DNA from: a virus
IMG/VR virus record: IMGVR_UViG_3300036857_000386
Location: 1 to 64,000 of that record
Direction: 5' to 3' (one strand)
DNA length: 64,000 bases
A program made the translations under genes and the position numbers. The notes beneath the pieces are model-generated. The model was not told where the DNA came from and did no database searches. It worked only from the letters and a program-made list of their open reading frames with translations. Shown in pieces: positions 7,597 to 14,783 of this stretch. Each line of letters opens with the position of its first letter. The stretch's first letter is position 1.

Positions 7597-7743
7597 ATGA
7601 GAAAGTTTGCACTCACCACGCTCGCGGCGCTCGCCGCGCTGACCGTCTTCTCGACCTATCCGATGAAGGCCAGCGCCGAGAACTGCAGCACCCGCTGCTA
7701 CTGGCTGGGTGATACCCAGTACTGCGACACCACCTGCTACTGA
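7597..7743 (+). CDS. Secreted cysteine-rich mini-peptide
   Basis: 48 aa. A classical signal peptide (MRK, then an Ala/Leu core, then cleavage after KASA at about residue 27) precedes a mature peptide of about 21 residues. That peptide has four Cys (30, 34, 43, 47) in a CxxxC...CxxxC layout with several Tyr/Trp. Two disulphides in the periplasm are likely. The ribosome binding site is AAGGAAACGAGC. It follows the VWA gene by 69 bases. No homologue recognised. It resembles a small secreted effector or toxin in form only. Confidence 0.6.
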   Translation: MRKFALTTLAALAALTVFSTYPMKASAENCSTRCYWLGDTQYCDTTCY

Positions 7744-7778
7744 GGAACTGAGACCATTCCCCCGGATGGTCGAAGTAA

Positions 7779-7811
7779 GGCCGCTGCCCGCGCCCAATTC
7801 GGGCGGCGGCC
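7779..7811 (+). promoter_or_regulatory. GC-rich hairpin
   Basis: GGCCGC-T-GCCCG (7779-7790) pairs with CGGGC-G-GCGGCC (7800-7811) around a 9-nt loop, giving an 11-bp stem with a single mismatch. It lies between the Cys-rich peptide gene and 7836. No T-tract follows, so pausing, partial termination or mRNA protection is more likely than full termination. Confidence 0.55.
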
Positions 7812-7835
7812 GCAACCAACAGAAGGACCAAGCCA

Positions 7836-8033
7836 ATGGGCACCAGAACCTACGCCACCACCAATGCGCGGCTCGCCGAGGTCATCGCCATGGTCAACGA
7901 GCTGATCGACTGGGCCGAGGCCGATGCCGAGCATGCACTCGACAACGACGCGCCGGATACGGCGCGTGACGACCGGCGGCGCGCCAAGACGCTGCGCCGA
8001 GCGCGCGAGCTGCTCAAGGCCTGCGAGAGATGA
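7836..8033 (+). CDS. Small helical protein
   Basis: 65 aa, rich in Ala, Arg, Glu and Asp, predicted to be two charged helices (LAEVIAMVNELIDWAEADAE and DRRRAKTLRRARELL). It starts after AGAAGGACCAAGCCA. Function unknown. Confidence 0.6.
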   Translation: MGTRTYATTNARLAEVIAMVNELIDWAEADAEHALDNDAPDTARDDRRRAKTLRRARELLKACER

Positions 8034-8044
8034 GGAGCGCTATC

Positions 8045-8254
8045 ATGAAATTTCGTGTGCTGGTGCGCCAGTGGTTCGAGGAGGTCGCCGAGGTCGAGGT
8101 CGAGGCGGCAACCTATGGTGCTGCGATCATCAAGGTCGAGAACGGCATCGCCGACGGCGACATCGATCCGAATTGGCGCGATGGCGATCATGGCGCTTGC
8201 GAGACCGAGGCCTACGCCGTCTATGACGACAAGTATCTTCTGTGGAGCAAGTGA
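8045..8254 (+). CDS. Small acidic hypothetical protein
   Basis: 69 aa, starting MKFRVLVRQWFEEVAEVEVE. The ATG at 8045 is preferred over 8030 because GAGGAG precedes it. It lies in a GCGCTATCATGA element like the VWA gene start. The stop overlaps the next start (TGATG). It looks like a short alpha/beta domain of unknown role. Confidence 0.6.
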   Translation: MKFRVLVRQWFEEVAEVEVEAATYGAAIIKVENGIADGDIDPNWRDGDHGACETEAYAVYDDKYLLWSK

Positions 8255-8403
8255 TGAAACCGACAATCATCAGGAACGAAATGCACAAAGGCTGGGTGCA
8301 GCTGCGCATCATGTACCCCGACGGCAACGGAGGCATCGTTACGCTGCCGACCGCCATCGCCGACAAGATCGTCGCGTTTTTGGAGAGCACAGGAGACCGA
8401 TGA
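8254..8403 (+). CDS. Very small hypothetical protein
   Basis: 49 aa, starting MKPTIIRNEMHKGWVQLRIM, with a one-base stop/start overlap (TGATG) with the gene before it. The next gene begins two bases after its stop. Supported by operon coupling and codon use only. Confidence 0.55.
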   Translation: MKPTIIRNEMHKGWVQLRIMYPDGNGGIVTLPTAIADKIVAFLESTGDR

Positions 8404-8404
8404 A

Positions 8405-8623
8405 ATGCAGACCTATGAAGTGAAGTGGACGCGCTGCCCGACGGCGTACAACCCTTCCTACATGCTCTATGTCGAGGCGGTCGACGCCGAGGCGGCCAAG
8501 GTGCTGGCGCGCGACCACGTCAAGCGCAGGCTGGGCGTCGGCGACTGGGTCAAGATCGAGGTGTTCGAGTACGTCGCGCCCGATGCCAGCCTTGGCCGCA
8601 TTCTCGACGGAGCACCGCGATGA
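8405..8623 (+). CDS. Small hypothetical protein
   Basis: 72 aa, starting MQTYEVKWTRCPTAYNPSYM, then a helix (VDAEAAKVLARDHVKRRLG). It overlaps the next gene by 4 bases. No domain recognised. Confidence 0.6.
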   Translation: MQTYEVKWTRCPTAYNPSYMLYVEAVDAEAAKVLARDHVKRRLGVGDWVKIEVFEYVAPDASLGRILDGAPR

Positions 8624-8853
8624 TCGTCTTCGAGAAATGGCTGGATGAAGCCAAGCGCTACGCCGAGCACGCCTACTGCTACGGCGGCATGGTGCCCGAG
8701 TTCCCGGAGTTCTTCGCCAATGCGTTCGCGCAGGGCGACGACCCCTATAAGGCGGTCGACGATTTCGGCGACGACGGCGGGCTCGACCGGCAGGACGGCT
8801 TCTACGGCATCAACTCCGACAAGAAGTTCGTCAAGGCGGAGGGCTGCCGATGA
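8620..8853 (+). CDS. Small acidic hypothetical protein
   Basis: 77 aa, starting MIVFEKWLDEAKRYAEHAYC, acidic (DDFGDDGGLDRQD). It has ATGA overlaps at both ends with its neighbours, so it is translationally coupled. Function unknown. Confidence 0.6.
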   Translation: MIVFEKWLDEAKRYAEHAYCYGGMVPEFPEFFANAFAQGDDPYKAVDDFGDDGGLDRQDGFYGINSDKKFVKAEGCR

Positions 8854-9128
8854 GCGATTACGTGATCCAGATCGCCGGCTATGCACAGGACATTCCCTGC
8901 CCATACGTCGGGCAGTTCCTCAAAAGCTTCACGCCGAGAGAGAAGGTGAAGGGCAGCTTTACACCCGACATCGCCAAGGCGATGCGCTTCAAGGATCAGG
9001 TCGATGCCTGGGAGATGTGGCGCACCTCGATCGGCACGCGCCCGGACGGCAAGCCCGACCGGCCGCTGACCGCGTTCTCGGTCAGCATCGTGCTGATCTC
9101 CGATTCTGAAACACAGAAGGACCAGTGA
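8850..9128 (+). CDS. Hypothetical protein
   Basis: 92 aa, starting MSDYVIQIAGYAQDIPCP. It starts by a 4-base overlap with the preceding stop and ends QKDQ, where the codons of the tail form the AAGGACCA leader of the next gene. No known motif. Confidence 0.6.
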   Translation: MSDYVIQIAGYAQDIPCPYVGQFLKSFTPREKVKGSFTPDIAKAMRFKDQVDAWEMWRTSIGTRPDGKPDRPLTAFSVSIVLISDSETQKDQ

Positions 9129-9129
9129 A

Positions 9130-9321
9130 ATGAGCAACGGCCATTACCGCGTGCTCACCGAGAAGGGGCTGCGCTACATCCAGCATCACAGCAACGACCC
9201 CGCGGTGCTCGCCGACGTCAAGAAGGAGCTGCATCGTCGCGGCCTGCCGCTCGAAGGCAGGCTGGAGCCGAAGCCGAGGATCCCGGTCGCCGACTGGGAG
9301 AAGGAGCATTGGCTGCGCTAG
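9130..9321 (+). CDS. Small basic hypothetical protein
   Basis: 63 aa, starting MSNGHYRVLTEKGLRYIQHH. The leader AGAAGGACCAGTGAA overlaps the end of the preceding gene. Lys/Arg/His-rich. No family recognised. Confidence 0.6.
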   Translation: MSNGHYRVLTEKGLRYIQHHSNDPAVLADVKKELHRRGLPLEGRLEPKPRIPVADWEKEHWLR

Positions 9322-9343
9322 GGCCAGCCGAAGGGGGCTCACC

Positions 9344-9775
9344 ATGCCGATGAAGATCGAGCGCCTCAGGCAGGCGCTGCTCGTCGCCCTTGTCTCGGAC
9401 AAGGAGGGCGAGGCGCTGGCTGCGTTGAAGGTGGTCAGGAAAATACTGGCCGGCGACGGCAAGGACGCTCACTGGCTGGCGGCGAAGCTCGTCGAGGACA
9501 ACGCTGCCCCCGGCGGCATGAAGCCCGCCAGCGGGCGTTGGACGCCGCCGCATACCGGCAAGGACGACAGGTGGTGGCAGGAAGGCGCTGCCGCCAACTG
9601 GGCCGAGCAGCTCGACTTCCTCGCGCTGCACGACGACTGGCTAAGGCCACGCGAAGAGGAGTTCATCTATTCGCTGGTCAGTCAGTGGCAGGTCGGCGGC
9701 AGCGGCTGGAAGCCAACGCCCCGCCAGGGCGCGTGGCTGACCGCCATCTACTCACGCGTAAAGCTATGGGCGTGA
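9344..9775 (+). CDS. Hypothetical protein
   Basis: 143 aa. A Lys/Leu/Ala-rich N-terminal helix is followed by a Trp-rich region (WTPPH, DDRWWQEG, WKPTPRQGAWL). The pattern WKPTPRQ...WL near the C-terminus suggests a compact DNA-associated domain, but I cannot name it. Ribosome binding site AAGGGGGCTCACC. Confidence 0.55.
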   Translation: MPMKIERLRQALLVALVSDKEGEALAALKVVRKILAGDGKDAHWLAAKLVEDNAAPGGMKPASGRWTPPHTGKDDRWWQEGAAANWAEQLDFLALHDDWLRPREEEFIYSLVSQWQVGGSGWKPTPRQGAWLTAIYSRVKLWA

Positions 9776-9796
9776 AACTTCACACAGGACGATAAG

Positions 9797-10459
9797 ATGA
9801 GACTGGGCGACATGGAGGTGGTGGGCGAACTGCCGCCGAAGCTGATGAAGGCGTGCGCTATCATAAGTTCTGCGCTGCACGCCGAATTCGACCGCACCGG
9901 CTGGATCGAGCCGGGGCATTCCAAGGTGAGCTGCGTTCTGTGCGCGCTCACCGTGCGCGATTTCCTGCGCCGCATCGGCTTCCGCCGCGCCGAGGTGCGC
10001 TCCGTCTACCTGATGATCCGCTCGTTCGCGGGCAACGAGGAGACTTGGTCGATTGGGGTGGGCGATCACGAGGCGGTGGCCAGAAACCTGCCGTGGTGGG
10101 CCGAGGGCCGCAAGAACCGCACGTTCTCGGATGCCGACAGCAATGGCTGGGACGGTCATCTGGTGGCGTGGGAGCCCGACAGCAACACAATCATCGACAC
10201 CACCGTCTACCAGGCGATCCGGCCGCAGTGGAGCGAGTTCCCCGGCATGCTGGCCATCGAGCTGGCCAAGACCGAGCCGATCTACGGGCACCGCGTGCTG
10301 GCGGGGCTGACCGGCGAGCAGGACGACGGCACCGAGGTGCACGCATTCTGGCTCGATCAGAACAGCAACGACGGCTGGAGATCAGCGCCCGACCGCGAGC
10401 ACGAGCGGCGGCTCAAGACGGTGAAGCGATTGGTGGAAAGGTTCGGAAAATGGCGGTGA
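9797..10459 (+). CDS. Hypothetical protein with Cys/His papain-like layout
   Basis: 220 aa. A Cys-containing helix (SCVLCALTVRDFLRRIGF, about 45-62) is followed by a His-containing strand (GHLVAWEPDSNTIIDTT, about 120-136), an order seen in papain or transglutaminase-like folds (Cys, His, Asp). This is suggestive only. Codons at 9855-9867 (GCT ATC ATA AGT TCT) are unlike the rest of the gene because a GCGCTATCAT motif lies there. It overlaps the next gene by 10 bases. Confidence 0.55.
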   Translation: MRLGDMEVVGELPPKLMKACAIISSALHAEFDRTGWIEPGHSKVSCVLCALTVRDFLRRIGFRRAEVRSVYLMIRSFAGNEETWSIGVGDHEAVARNLPWWAEGRKNRTFSDADSNGWDGHLVAWEPDSNTIIDTTVYQAIRPQWSEFPGMLAIELAKTEPIYGHRVLAGLTGEQDDGTEVHAFWLDQNSNDGWRSAPDREHERRLKTVKRLVERFGKWR

Positions 10460-10701
10460 GGGTATTCTATCCCGACAAGGAACTGGAGAAGTGGGAGGCC
10501 GGCCCCTACACGCTGACGCTACAGCGCGGCGGCCGCCTGCAAGACGAGCCTCTCCTCTACAACGTCGTCGTGAGGCGCGGCTTCGCGTGGATCGATTCGA
10601 AGAGCTACGTCGATCTCGACAAGGCGCGTCGTAATTTCGAGATCTGCAAGGAAGAGATCGTGCTGGCCATCGCCAGGGAGGCGATGGGCCTGCTGCTTTG
10701 A
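10450..10701 (+). CDS. Small hypothetical protein
   Basis: 83 aa, starting MAVRVFYPDKELEKWEAG, a likely short alpha/beta domain. It starts inside the end of the preceding gene after GGAAAGGTTCGGAAA. Unknown function. Confidence 0.6.
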   Translation: MAVRVFYPDKELEKWEAGPYTLTLQRGGRLQDEPLLYNVVVRRGFAWIDSKSYVDLDKARRNFEICKEEIVLAIAREAMGLLL

Positions 10702-10714
10702 AGGAAGAAAGGAA

Positions 10715-10864
10715 ATGACGTTCTACACCAAGTGCCCGATCTGCGGGCTCATCAACAACACCTATGCCGGCGTCGTGCCGATCAAGATCGACGGCGCCAA
10801 GCGCTTCATGTGCGTCGCCCACAAGGCACCGCCGCCGCCTCCCGTCAAGGAAGCCGCAGAATAG
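10715..10864 (+). CDS. Small zinc-ribbon-like protein
   Basis: 49 aa, starting MTFYTKCPICGLINNTY, with a CPIC pair and a later CVAH, a CxxC...CxxH layout that could bind zinc. The tail is PPPPPVKEAAE. Strong ribosome binding site (GAAGGAAGAAAGGAA). Last gene before the convergent - strand regulator, which begins one base after its stop. Confidence 0.6.
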   Translation: MTFYTKCPICGLINNTYAGVVPIKIDGAKRFMCVAHKAPPPPPVKEAAE

Positions 10865-11047
10865 CTAGCGTTGCTTGTCTTTCAGCTCCGCCTCGCGGCG
10901 CTGCAGCTCCGTCTCTACCGCCCTGCGGATGAAGGCGGAGCGCACCTCTCCTCCATAGAGAACGCGGTCTATGCGCTCTCCCGTGCCACGGGTGAGTCGG
11001 GCGTTGACGATCTCGTCCTTGAGCACTGCGGATTCCATAAGTTTCAT
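10865..11047 (-). CDS. Ribbon-helix-helix transcriptional regulator
   Basis: 60 aa. The sequence ARLTRGTGERIDRVLYGGE followed by RSAFIRRAVETELQRRE matches a short beta strand plus two helices of the RHH/CopG type, with a charged coiled C-terminus. It is the only gene on this strand in the early half. A consensus-like promoter lies right upstream and faces the promoter region of the 11236 gene, the usual set-up for an autoregulated repressor controlling both directions. The ATG at 11050 is an alternative start. Confidence 0.7.
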   Translation of the reverse strand: MKLMESAVLKDEIVNARLTRGTGERIDRVLYGGEVRSAFIRRAVETELQRREAELKDKQR

Positions 11048-11057
11048 CATAGCTAAA

Positions 11058-11088
11058 ATTATCTAGCGGTACCCCTTGCACACGTCAA
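11058..11088 (-). promoter_or_regulatory. Sigma70-type promoter for the RHH gene
   Basis: On the - strand TTGACG (11083-11088) lies exactly 17 bases upstream of TAGATA (11060-11065), which extends to TAGATAAT. It is about 12 bases from the RHH start region. The + strand of the same interval carries TTGCAC (11076-11081) with TATGTA (11099-11104) at 17 bases, a weaker divergent promoter. Overlapping promoters fit mutual control. Confidence 0.6.
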
Positions 11089-11132
11089 TATCGTAGTATA
11101 TGTAGGCAACGTGGCATGTGTCATGTGCTGAG

Positions 11133-11152
11133 AGCAACAGGTGTTTGTTGCT
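11133..11152 (+). repeat. 7-bp inverted repeat, possible operator
   Basis: AGCAACA (11133-11139) and TGTTGCT (11146-11152) are separated by 6 bases. It lies between the divergent promoters and the 11236 start, a position suitable for a dimeric RHH operator or a leader hairpin. Confidence 0.45.
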
Positions 11153-11235
11153 GTCAGGGCATGACGCCCAACCGTGAAGCCAGACAGTCCTCTCGGACGA
11201 ATCCTCTGGCGCGGGTAAAAAGAAGGAAGTTGGAG

Positions 11236-12282
11236 ATGAGTTTCTCCGAAAACAGTGCAGAGCATGCCAGTTCAGCATCCGCCGAGGCGGTTGCCGCTGG
11301 TTCCACCTGGGAACCGAGGTTCCCATTCGACCACGAGAAGCCGAACACCAAGAAGTTCGACGACCTCGTGGACGCCTACGACGCATATAACGCGGTACAT
11401 CAGCCCGAAGGGCCGGTGCCGTTGAGCGATGGCTGGCACGTGATTACGCCGGTCATGGCCGAGGAGCTGTTGCGTCGCAATCCTCCCGGTGCCAACCGCA
11501 AGGCGTCGCTGGCCACAATCCAGTATTACGCCATGCAGATGAAGAGCGGCGCCTGGCCAAAGACCGGCCAGCCGTTGATCTTCTCCGAGAACGGCATGCT
11601 CATCGACGGTCAACACCGTCTGTGGGGTTGTCTGTTCTCAGGGGTGCCGTTCACGACCTACGTCGTGACAGGTGTGCCGGAATACCCGGAGTTGTTTGCC
11701 TACATCGACAATTGTCGTCCCCGCTCGCCGGCTGCTGCTCTGCAGACCGCCGGCTTCAACGGGGTGTCGACGCTGATCTCGCAGATCATCAAGATCAAGA
11801 ACGAGATCGGTGGCTACACGCCATCGGCCAAGACCAAGATGCCCCGGCTCACCCCGGTTGAGATGGTCCAGCTGGCAAAGGGTCTCCCCAATGCTCAGCA
11901 GGCTGCCCATCTCGCTAGTGGCGACTGGGACGATGCGGTCACCGCCGTCGGCTATAAGGATGTCGTTGCCTATCTCGGCATGGACATCCTCGACAACTAC
12001 GATCAGGCGATCGCCGACGACTTCTTCGATGCCGTCGGTGCGCCGGTCGATGCGGATACCCCGGAGCCGATCAGCAAGTTCCGCAAGCTGATGCACGACG
12101 ACATGCGCAAGGATAAGCGCATGAAGCGGCATCAGGTGCTGGGCAATCTGATCAAGGTTTTCAATGCTTGGCTGCAGGACGAAGAACTGCCCAAGCGCTG
12201 GACCATGTCGGTCGACGAGGACTTCCCGTCGCTGCTCGTGCTGGAGACTGACGACAGCGTCGCTACACCCGACGCTGTCTAA
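11236..12282 (+). CDS. ParB/sulfiredoxin-fold protein
   Basis: 348 aa from the ATG at 11236 (AGGAAGTTGGAG upstream). ENGMLIDGQHRLWGCLFSG (about 117-135) is the hallmark of the ParB/sulfiredoxin nuclease-like fold widely found in phages. It is followed by a long helical region ending in a Trp-containing tail. It pairs with a second ParB-fold gene directly downstream. Roles in the family include DNA partition, nuclease or CTP-binding switch activity. Which applies here is unknown. The N-terminal 40 codons are less GC-biased than the rest of the early block. Confidence 0.7.
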   Translation: MSFSENSAEHASSASAEAVAAGSTWEPRFPFDHEKPNTKKFDDLVDAYDAYNAVHQPEGPVPLSDGWHVITPVMAEELLRRNPPGANRKASLATIQYYAMQMKSGAWPKTGQPLIFSENGMLIDGQHRLWGCLFSGVPFTTYVVTGVPEYPELFAYIDNCRPRSPAAALQTAGFNGVSTLISQIIKIKNEIGGYTPSAKTKMPRLTPVEMVQLAKGLPNAQQAAHLASGDWDDAVTAVGYKDVVAYLGMDILDNYDQAIADDFFDAVGAPVDADTPEPISKFRKLMHDDMRKDKRMKRHQVLGNLIKVFNAWLQDEELPKRWTMSVDEDFPSLLVLETDDSVATPDAV

Positions 12283-12366
12283 GTCACCGAACCTTGTGAG
12301 CGTGGAGGGGTGGCCGAGAGGCTGCCCCTCTGCTTCCTGCACATCCCGAACATAGGAAATAGGGAA

Positions 12367-13308
12367 ATGAAATTCCATCCATTCGCAGAAGTCTGGCCGC
12401 TGCTTGAAGGGCCGAAATTCGACAAGCTCGTCGCCGACATCAAGGCGCACGGGCTGCACTACCCGATCACCACCTACCAGGGAATGATCATCGACGGTCG
12501 CAATCGCTTCCGTGCTTGTATCGAGGCTGGCATCAAGCCGCGTTTCGAGCAGTCGAAGGCGAAGAACGACCATGATGCGCTGGTGCTCAGCGCATCGCTG
12601 AACGAGCATCGCCGGCATCTTTCCGAAGCAGAACTGGCTTTCGTCGCCAGTAAACTTGCGAACTTGGAAAGCGGTTACAACGCACGTTATTCTAATGCGG
12701 CTATATCTAAAGATAGAGCCGCCCCGGAAAACAACGTCATCTCTATTGAAGAGGCCGCAAAAGCTGTTGGCGTTAGCGCCATCAGCGTTCATCGTGCTCG
12801 TGCGGTGCAGAAGCATGCCCCGGAATTGGAGAAGGAAGTGAAAGCTAAGAAGCTTTCTCTGACTGCTGCAGCTGCGGAAGCCACCGCCCGCAAGCGGGCA
12901 AAGACTGTCGCCAAGAAGACCGTTGCTGAGATCAAGGAAGCTCAGGCCAAGGAGCGTGCCGCCAAGCCGCTGCGTGCGCCGCTGACCAAGCGGGACGTCG
13001 ATCCCGAGTTCCACGGCACTGACCACCAGTTCGTGACTGAGTACGGCCACGTCTGGACACAGACCAGCCAGGAGCGCTCGACAGCGCGCTTCATGGCGTG
13101 GTCGATCGCCATGGGTTTTCTGGTCAAGACCATGAAGGGCCAGAAGCTGCCTAAGGTCAACGATGTCGTCGTGTCGTGGCTGCGCAAGCCCAAGCAGGTC
13201 GACATCGAGCGCATGGAGGCAGCATTGGCCGAGCTTGAGGAAGCGGTCGCCATCGCCCGCCGCCTGCTCGACCGGGCCAAGGACGTTCAGGCTGCCAAGG
13301 TTGCCTGA
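12367..13308 (+). CDS. ParB-like nuclease/DNA-binding protein
   Basis: 313 aa from the ATG at 12367 (AGGAAATAGGGAA upstream). The N-terminal ParB domain contains YPITTYQGMIIDGRNRFRAC (about 37-56) and LNEHRRHLSEAELAFV. A HTH-like segment follows (ISIEEAAKAVGVSAISVHRAR), then a Lys/Ala-rich coiled region. This is the classic ParB plus HTH order. Codon use around 12640-12830 is visibly more A/T-rich than its surroundings. The transcript ends at the terminator at 13503. Confidence 0.75.
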   Translation: MKFHPFAEVWPLLEGPKFDKLVADIKAHGLHYPITTYQGMIIDGRNRFRACIEAGIKPRFEQSKAKNDHDALVLSASLNEHRRHLSEAELAFVASKLANLESGYNARYSNAAISKDRAAPENNVISIEEAAKAVGVSAISVHRARAVQKHAPELEKEVKAKKLSLTAAAAEATARKRAKTVAKKTVAEIKEAQAKERAAKPLRAPLTKRDVDPEFHGTDHQFVTEYGHVWTQTSQERSTARFMAWSIAMGFLVKTMKGQKLPKVNDVVVSWLRKPKQVDIERMEAALAELEEAVAIARRLLDRAKDVQAAKVA

Positions 13309-13547
13309 TGCATTAGGGGGATGTCATTTTGAGGGCGAGCGGCCAGCCCGACAACGGAAAGTCAGCCTCCCCGTCCCCCGCTCCGTCTCCAGGCGGAGTT
13401 GTACGTAGGGGTCAAGGCTATGACGCGGCCAGGAAAATGCATGTGGTGTTTAAGGTTCATCAAGATCCTTCCACCCCGAGTTCGCAATGGTGGAGGGCAA
13501 CTGGGGGAGCGTTGGCGCTCCCCCTCTTTTCCTGTAACACAAGTGAC
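13309..13547 (+). other. 239-bp untranslated stretch with hairpins
   Basis: No credible gene. It contains CTCCG/CGGAG and TCCACC/GGTGGA stems, then the terminator at 13503-13530 and a GTAACACAAGTGAC motif (13534-13547) that touches the next start codon. It may be only a long 3' UTR, or may yield a small RNA ending at the terminator. Confidence 0.4.
13503..13530 (+). terminator. Rho-independent terminator after the ParB genes
   Basis: GGGGGAGCG (13503-13511) pairs perfectly with CGCTCCCCC (13516-13524) around TTGG and is followed by TCTTTT. This is the most textbook terminator in the early region and separates the ParB unit from 13548. Confidence 0.85.
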
Positions 13548-14045
13548 ATGACAAACCTGAAATGTCCATTCTGCGAGCGGCCGCACCGCCGCATGTTTCG
13601 CGAGATCGTCGGGCATATCGACGAGCGCGCGTTGCTGACCATCTGTCCCAACTGCGGCGAACCGCTGATCGTCGAGCGCGACGTCGGGTTCCGCAAGCCG
13701 ACGCCAGAGGAATACATGCGCATGGTCGACGATCCGCGCGTCGACTTCGCGCGGGTCGCCTTCCTGAAGAACCGGCAGGACGAGCCGGTCGTCACCAAGA
13801 TGTGGCGCATCTATTCCGAAGAGCGCCTCGGGCCGTCGCTGAAGGATGAGGTGGTCAGTGGCGAGACGCTCTACATCGCCTTTCAGGACGTGTTCTTTTC
13901 CGCCTGCGCCATGCTGATGGCCAGGTTTCAGCAGTACAGCAAGATGACCGACGAGGAGTTCCATAACGAGCTGGACCTCATCGAGGCCGAGCTAAACGCC
14001 TATGCCGCCTACACAACATCCGAGAAGAAGAGGGTTACCAGATGA
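13548..14045 (+). CDS. Zinc-finger hypothetical protein
   Basis: 165 aa from the ATG at 13548. LKCPFCERPH at the N-terminus and TICPNCGEPL some 30 residues later form a CxxC...CxxC zinc ribbon. The remainder is helical and acidic. There is almost no space between the upstream terminator and the start, and the motif GTAACACAAGTGAC ends exactly at the ATG, so the message may be leaderless or the true start lies further in. Function unknown. Confidence 0.6.
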   Translation: MTNLKCPFCERPHRRMFREIVGHIDERALLTICPNCGEPLIVERDVGFRKPTPEEYMRMVDDPRVDFARVAFLKNRQDEPVVTKMWRIYSEERLGPSLKDEVVSGETLYIAFQDVFFSACAMLMARFQQYSKMTDEEFHNELDLIEAELNAYAAYTTSEKKRVTR

Positions 14046-14374
14046 ACGCGCTTACCGATTTCGAGAAGGACCTCGGCGCCGAGCTGAGCAAGGACTTCCC
14101 CGACGCCAAGCTCAAGCACGAGCCAATGCCGCTCAAGACCACCGCGCCGGCCAAGCTCGACAACGACGCCGAGCGCTACCTCGCCCACCTCGATACGCTG
14201 ATCCACGGCCTGCGCAGGCGCATGATGGATGCCGAGACCGAGCACCTGAGGGAGCGCAGCGCGGTGATGCAGGCGACCGTCGACAAGGTCAAGGCCATGG
14301 ACCGCGAGCACAATGAGCGGCTCGGCCGTCTGCGCGGCATGCTGGCCAAGCTTGAGGCGGCCAAGGACGCATGA
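14042..14374 (+). CDS. Coiled-coil hypothetical protein
   Basis: 110 aa, strongly helical in its C-terminal two thirds (heptad-like Leu/Met with Arg/Glu). It overlaps the zinc-finger gene and the following mini-gene by ATGA. Probably oligomeric. Role unknown. Confidence 0.6.
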   Translation: MNALTDFEKDLGAELSKDFPDAKLKHEPMPLKTTAPAKLDNDAERYLAHLDTLIHGLRRRMMDAETEHLRERSAVMQATVDKVKAMDREHNERLGRLRGMLAKLEAAKDA

Positions 14375-14454
14375 TCTCGTTCTACTGGGATCTAGTGCTC
14401 GGCTGGGCGCTGCTGGTCATGCTCGCCGGGCTGGTGGTGTGGTGGAGCATATGA
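14371..14454 (+). CDS. 27-residue single-span membrane peptide
   Basis: The frame begins MISFYWDLVLGWALLVML and continues as one hydrophobic helix rich in Leu, Val and Trp. It has ATGA overlaps with the genes on both sides, which is strong support for translation of so short a frame. Resembles small phage membrane peptides that act on the host envelope. No family known. Confidence 0.55.
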   Translation: MISFYWDLVLGWALLVMLAGLVVWWSI

Positions 14455-14783
14455 GCGACAACAAGAGCCTCGAAGAGCGCATCAAGGCCGGTCACCGCCA
14501 CGAGGTGACCTTCATGGACAAGGGGCTCTATTTGTCGTTCGACGCCAGGTTCGTGCCGTCCATGGAGACCGGCAGGCTGGAGCCTTTCCGCGGCTGGATC
14601 GTCGAATACTGGGACGGCCCGACCAAGTTGCGCGAGTATCTGTTCGACGACCTCGACGAGGCGCTGACCGAGTGGAACGCGCAGCTGGAGAAGCACGCTC
14701 ACGCGATTGCTGTGAAGGCGCTCGGGCTGAAGCTGGATACGGTGAAAATGATCGCCCCGCCGAAGTTCGATAAGGAGCCGTAG
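14451..14783 (+). CDS. Hypothetical protein
   Basis: 110 aa, starting MSDNKSLEERIKAGHRHEV, mixed alpha/beta with FRGWIVEYWDGPTKLREYLF in the middle. Coupled to the membrane peptide by ATGA. No family recognised. Confidence 0.6.
   Translation: MSDNKSLEERIKAGHRHEVTFMDKGLYLSFDARFVPSMETGRLEPFRGWIVEYWDGPTKLREYLFDDLDEALTEWNAQLEKHAHAIAVKALGLKLDTVKMIAPPKFDKEP

Noticed and set aside
6187-7836. 549-residue - strand frame
   Set aside because: It is the antisense shadow of the VWA gene; composition (Arg/Leu/Gly/His) and antisense position are typical of shadows in GC-rich DNA.
12300-12345. tRNA-Ser-like beginning (GGGGTGGCCGAGAGGCTG)
   Set aside because: Only a D-arm-like start is present; no anticodon arm, variable loop or T-arm follows. 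The bases form a simple GAGGGG/CCCCTC hairpin.
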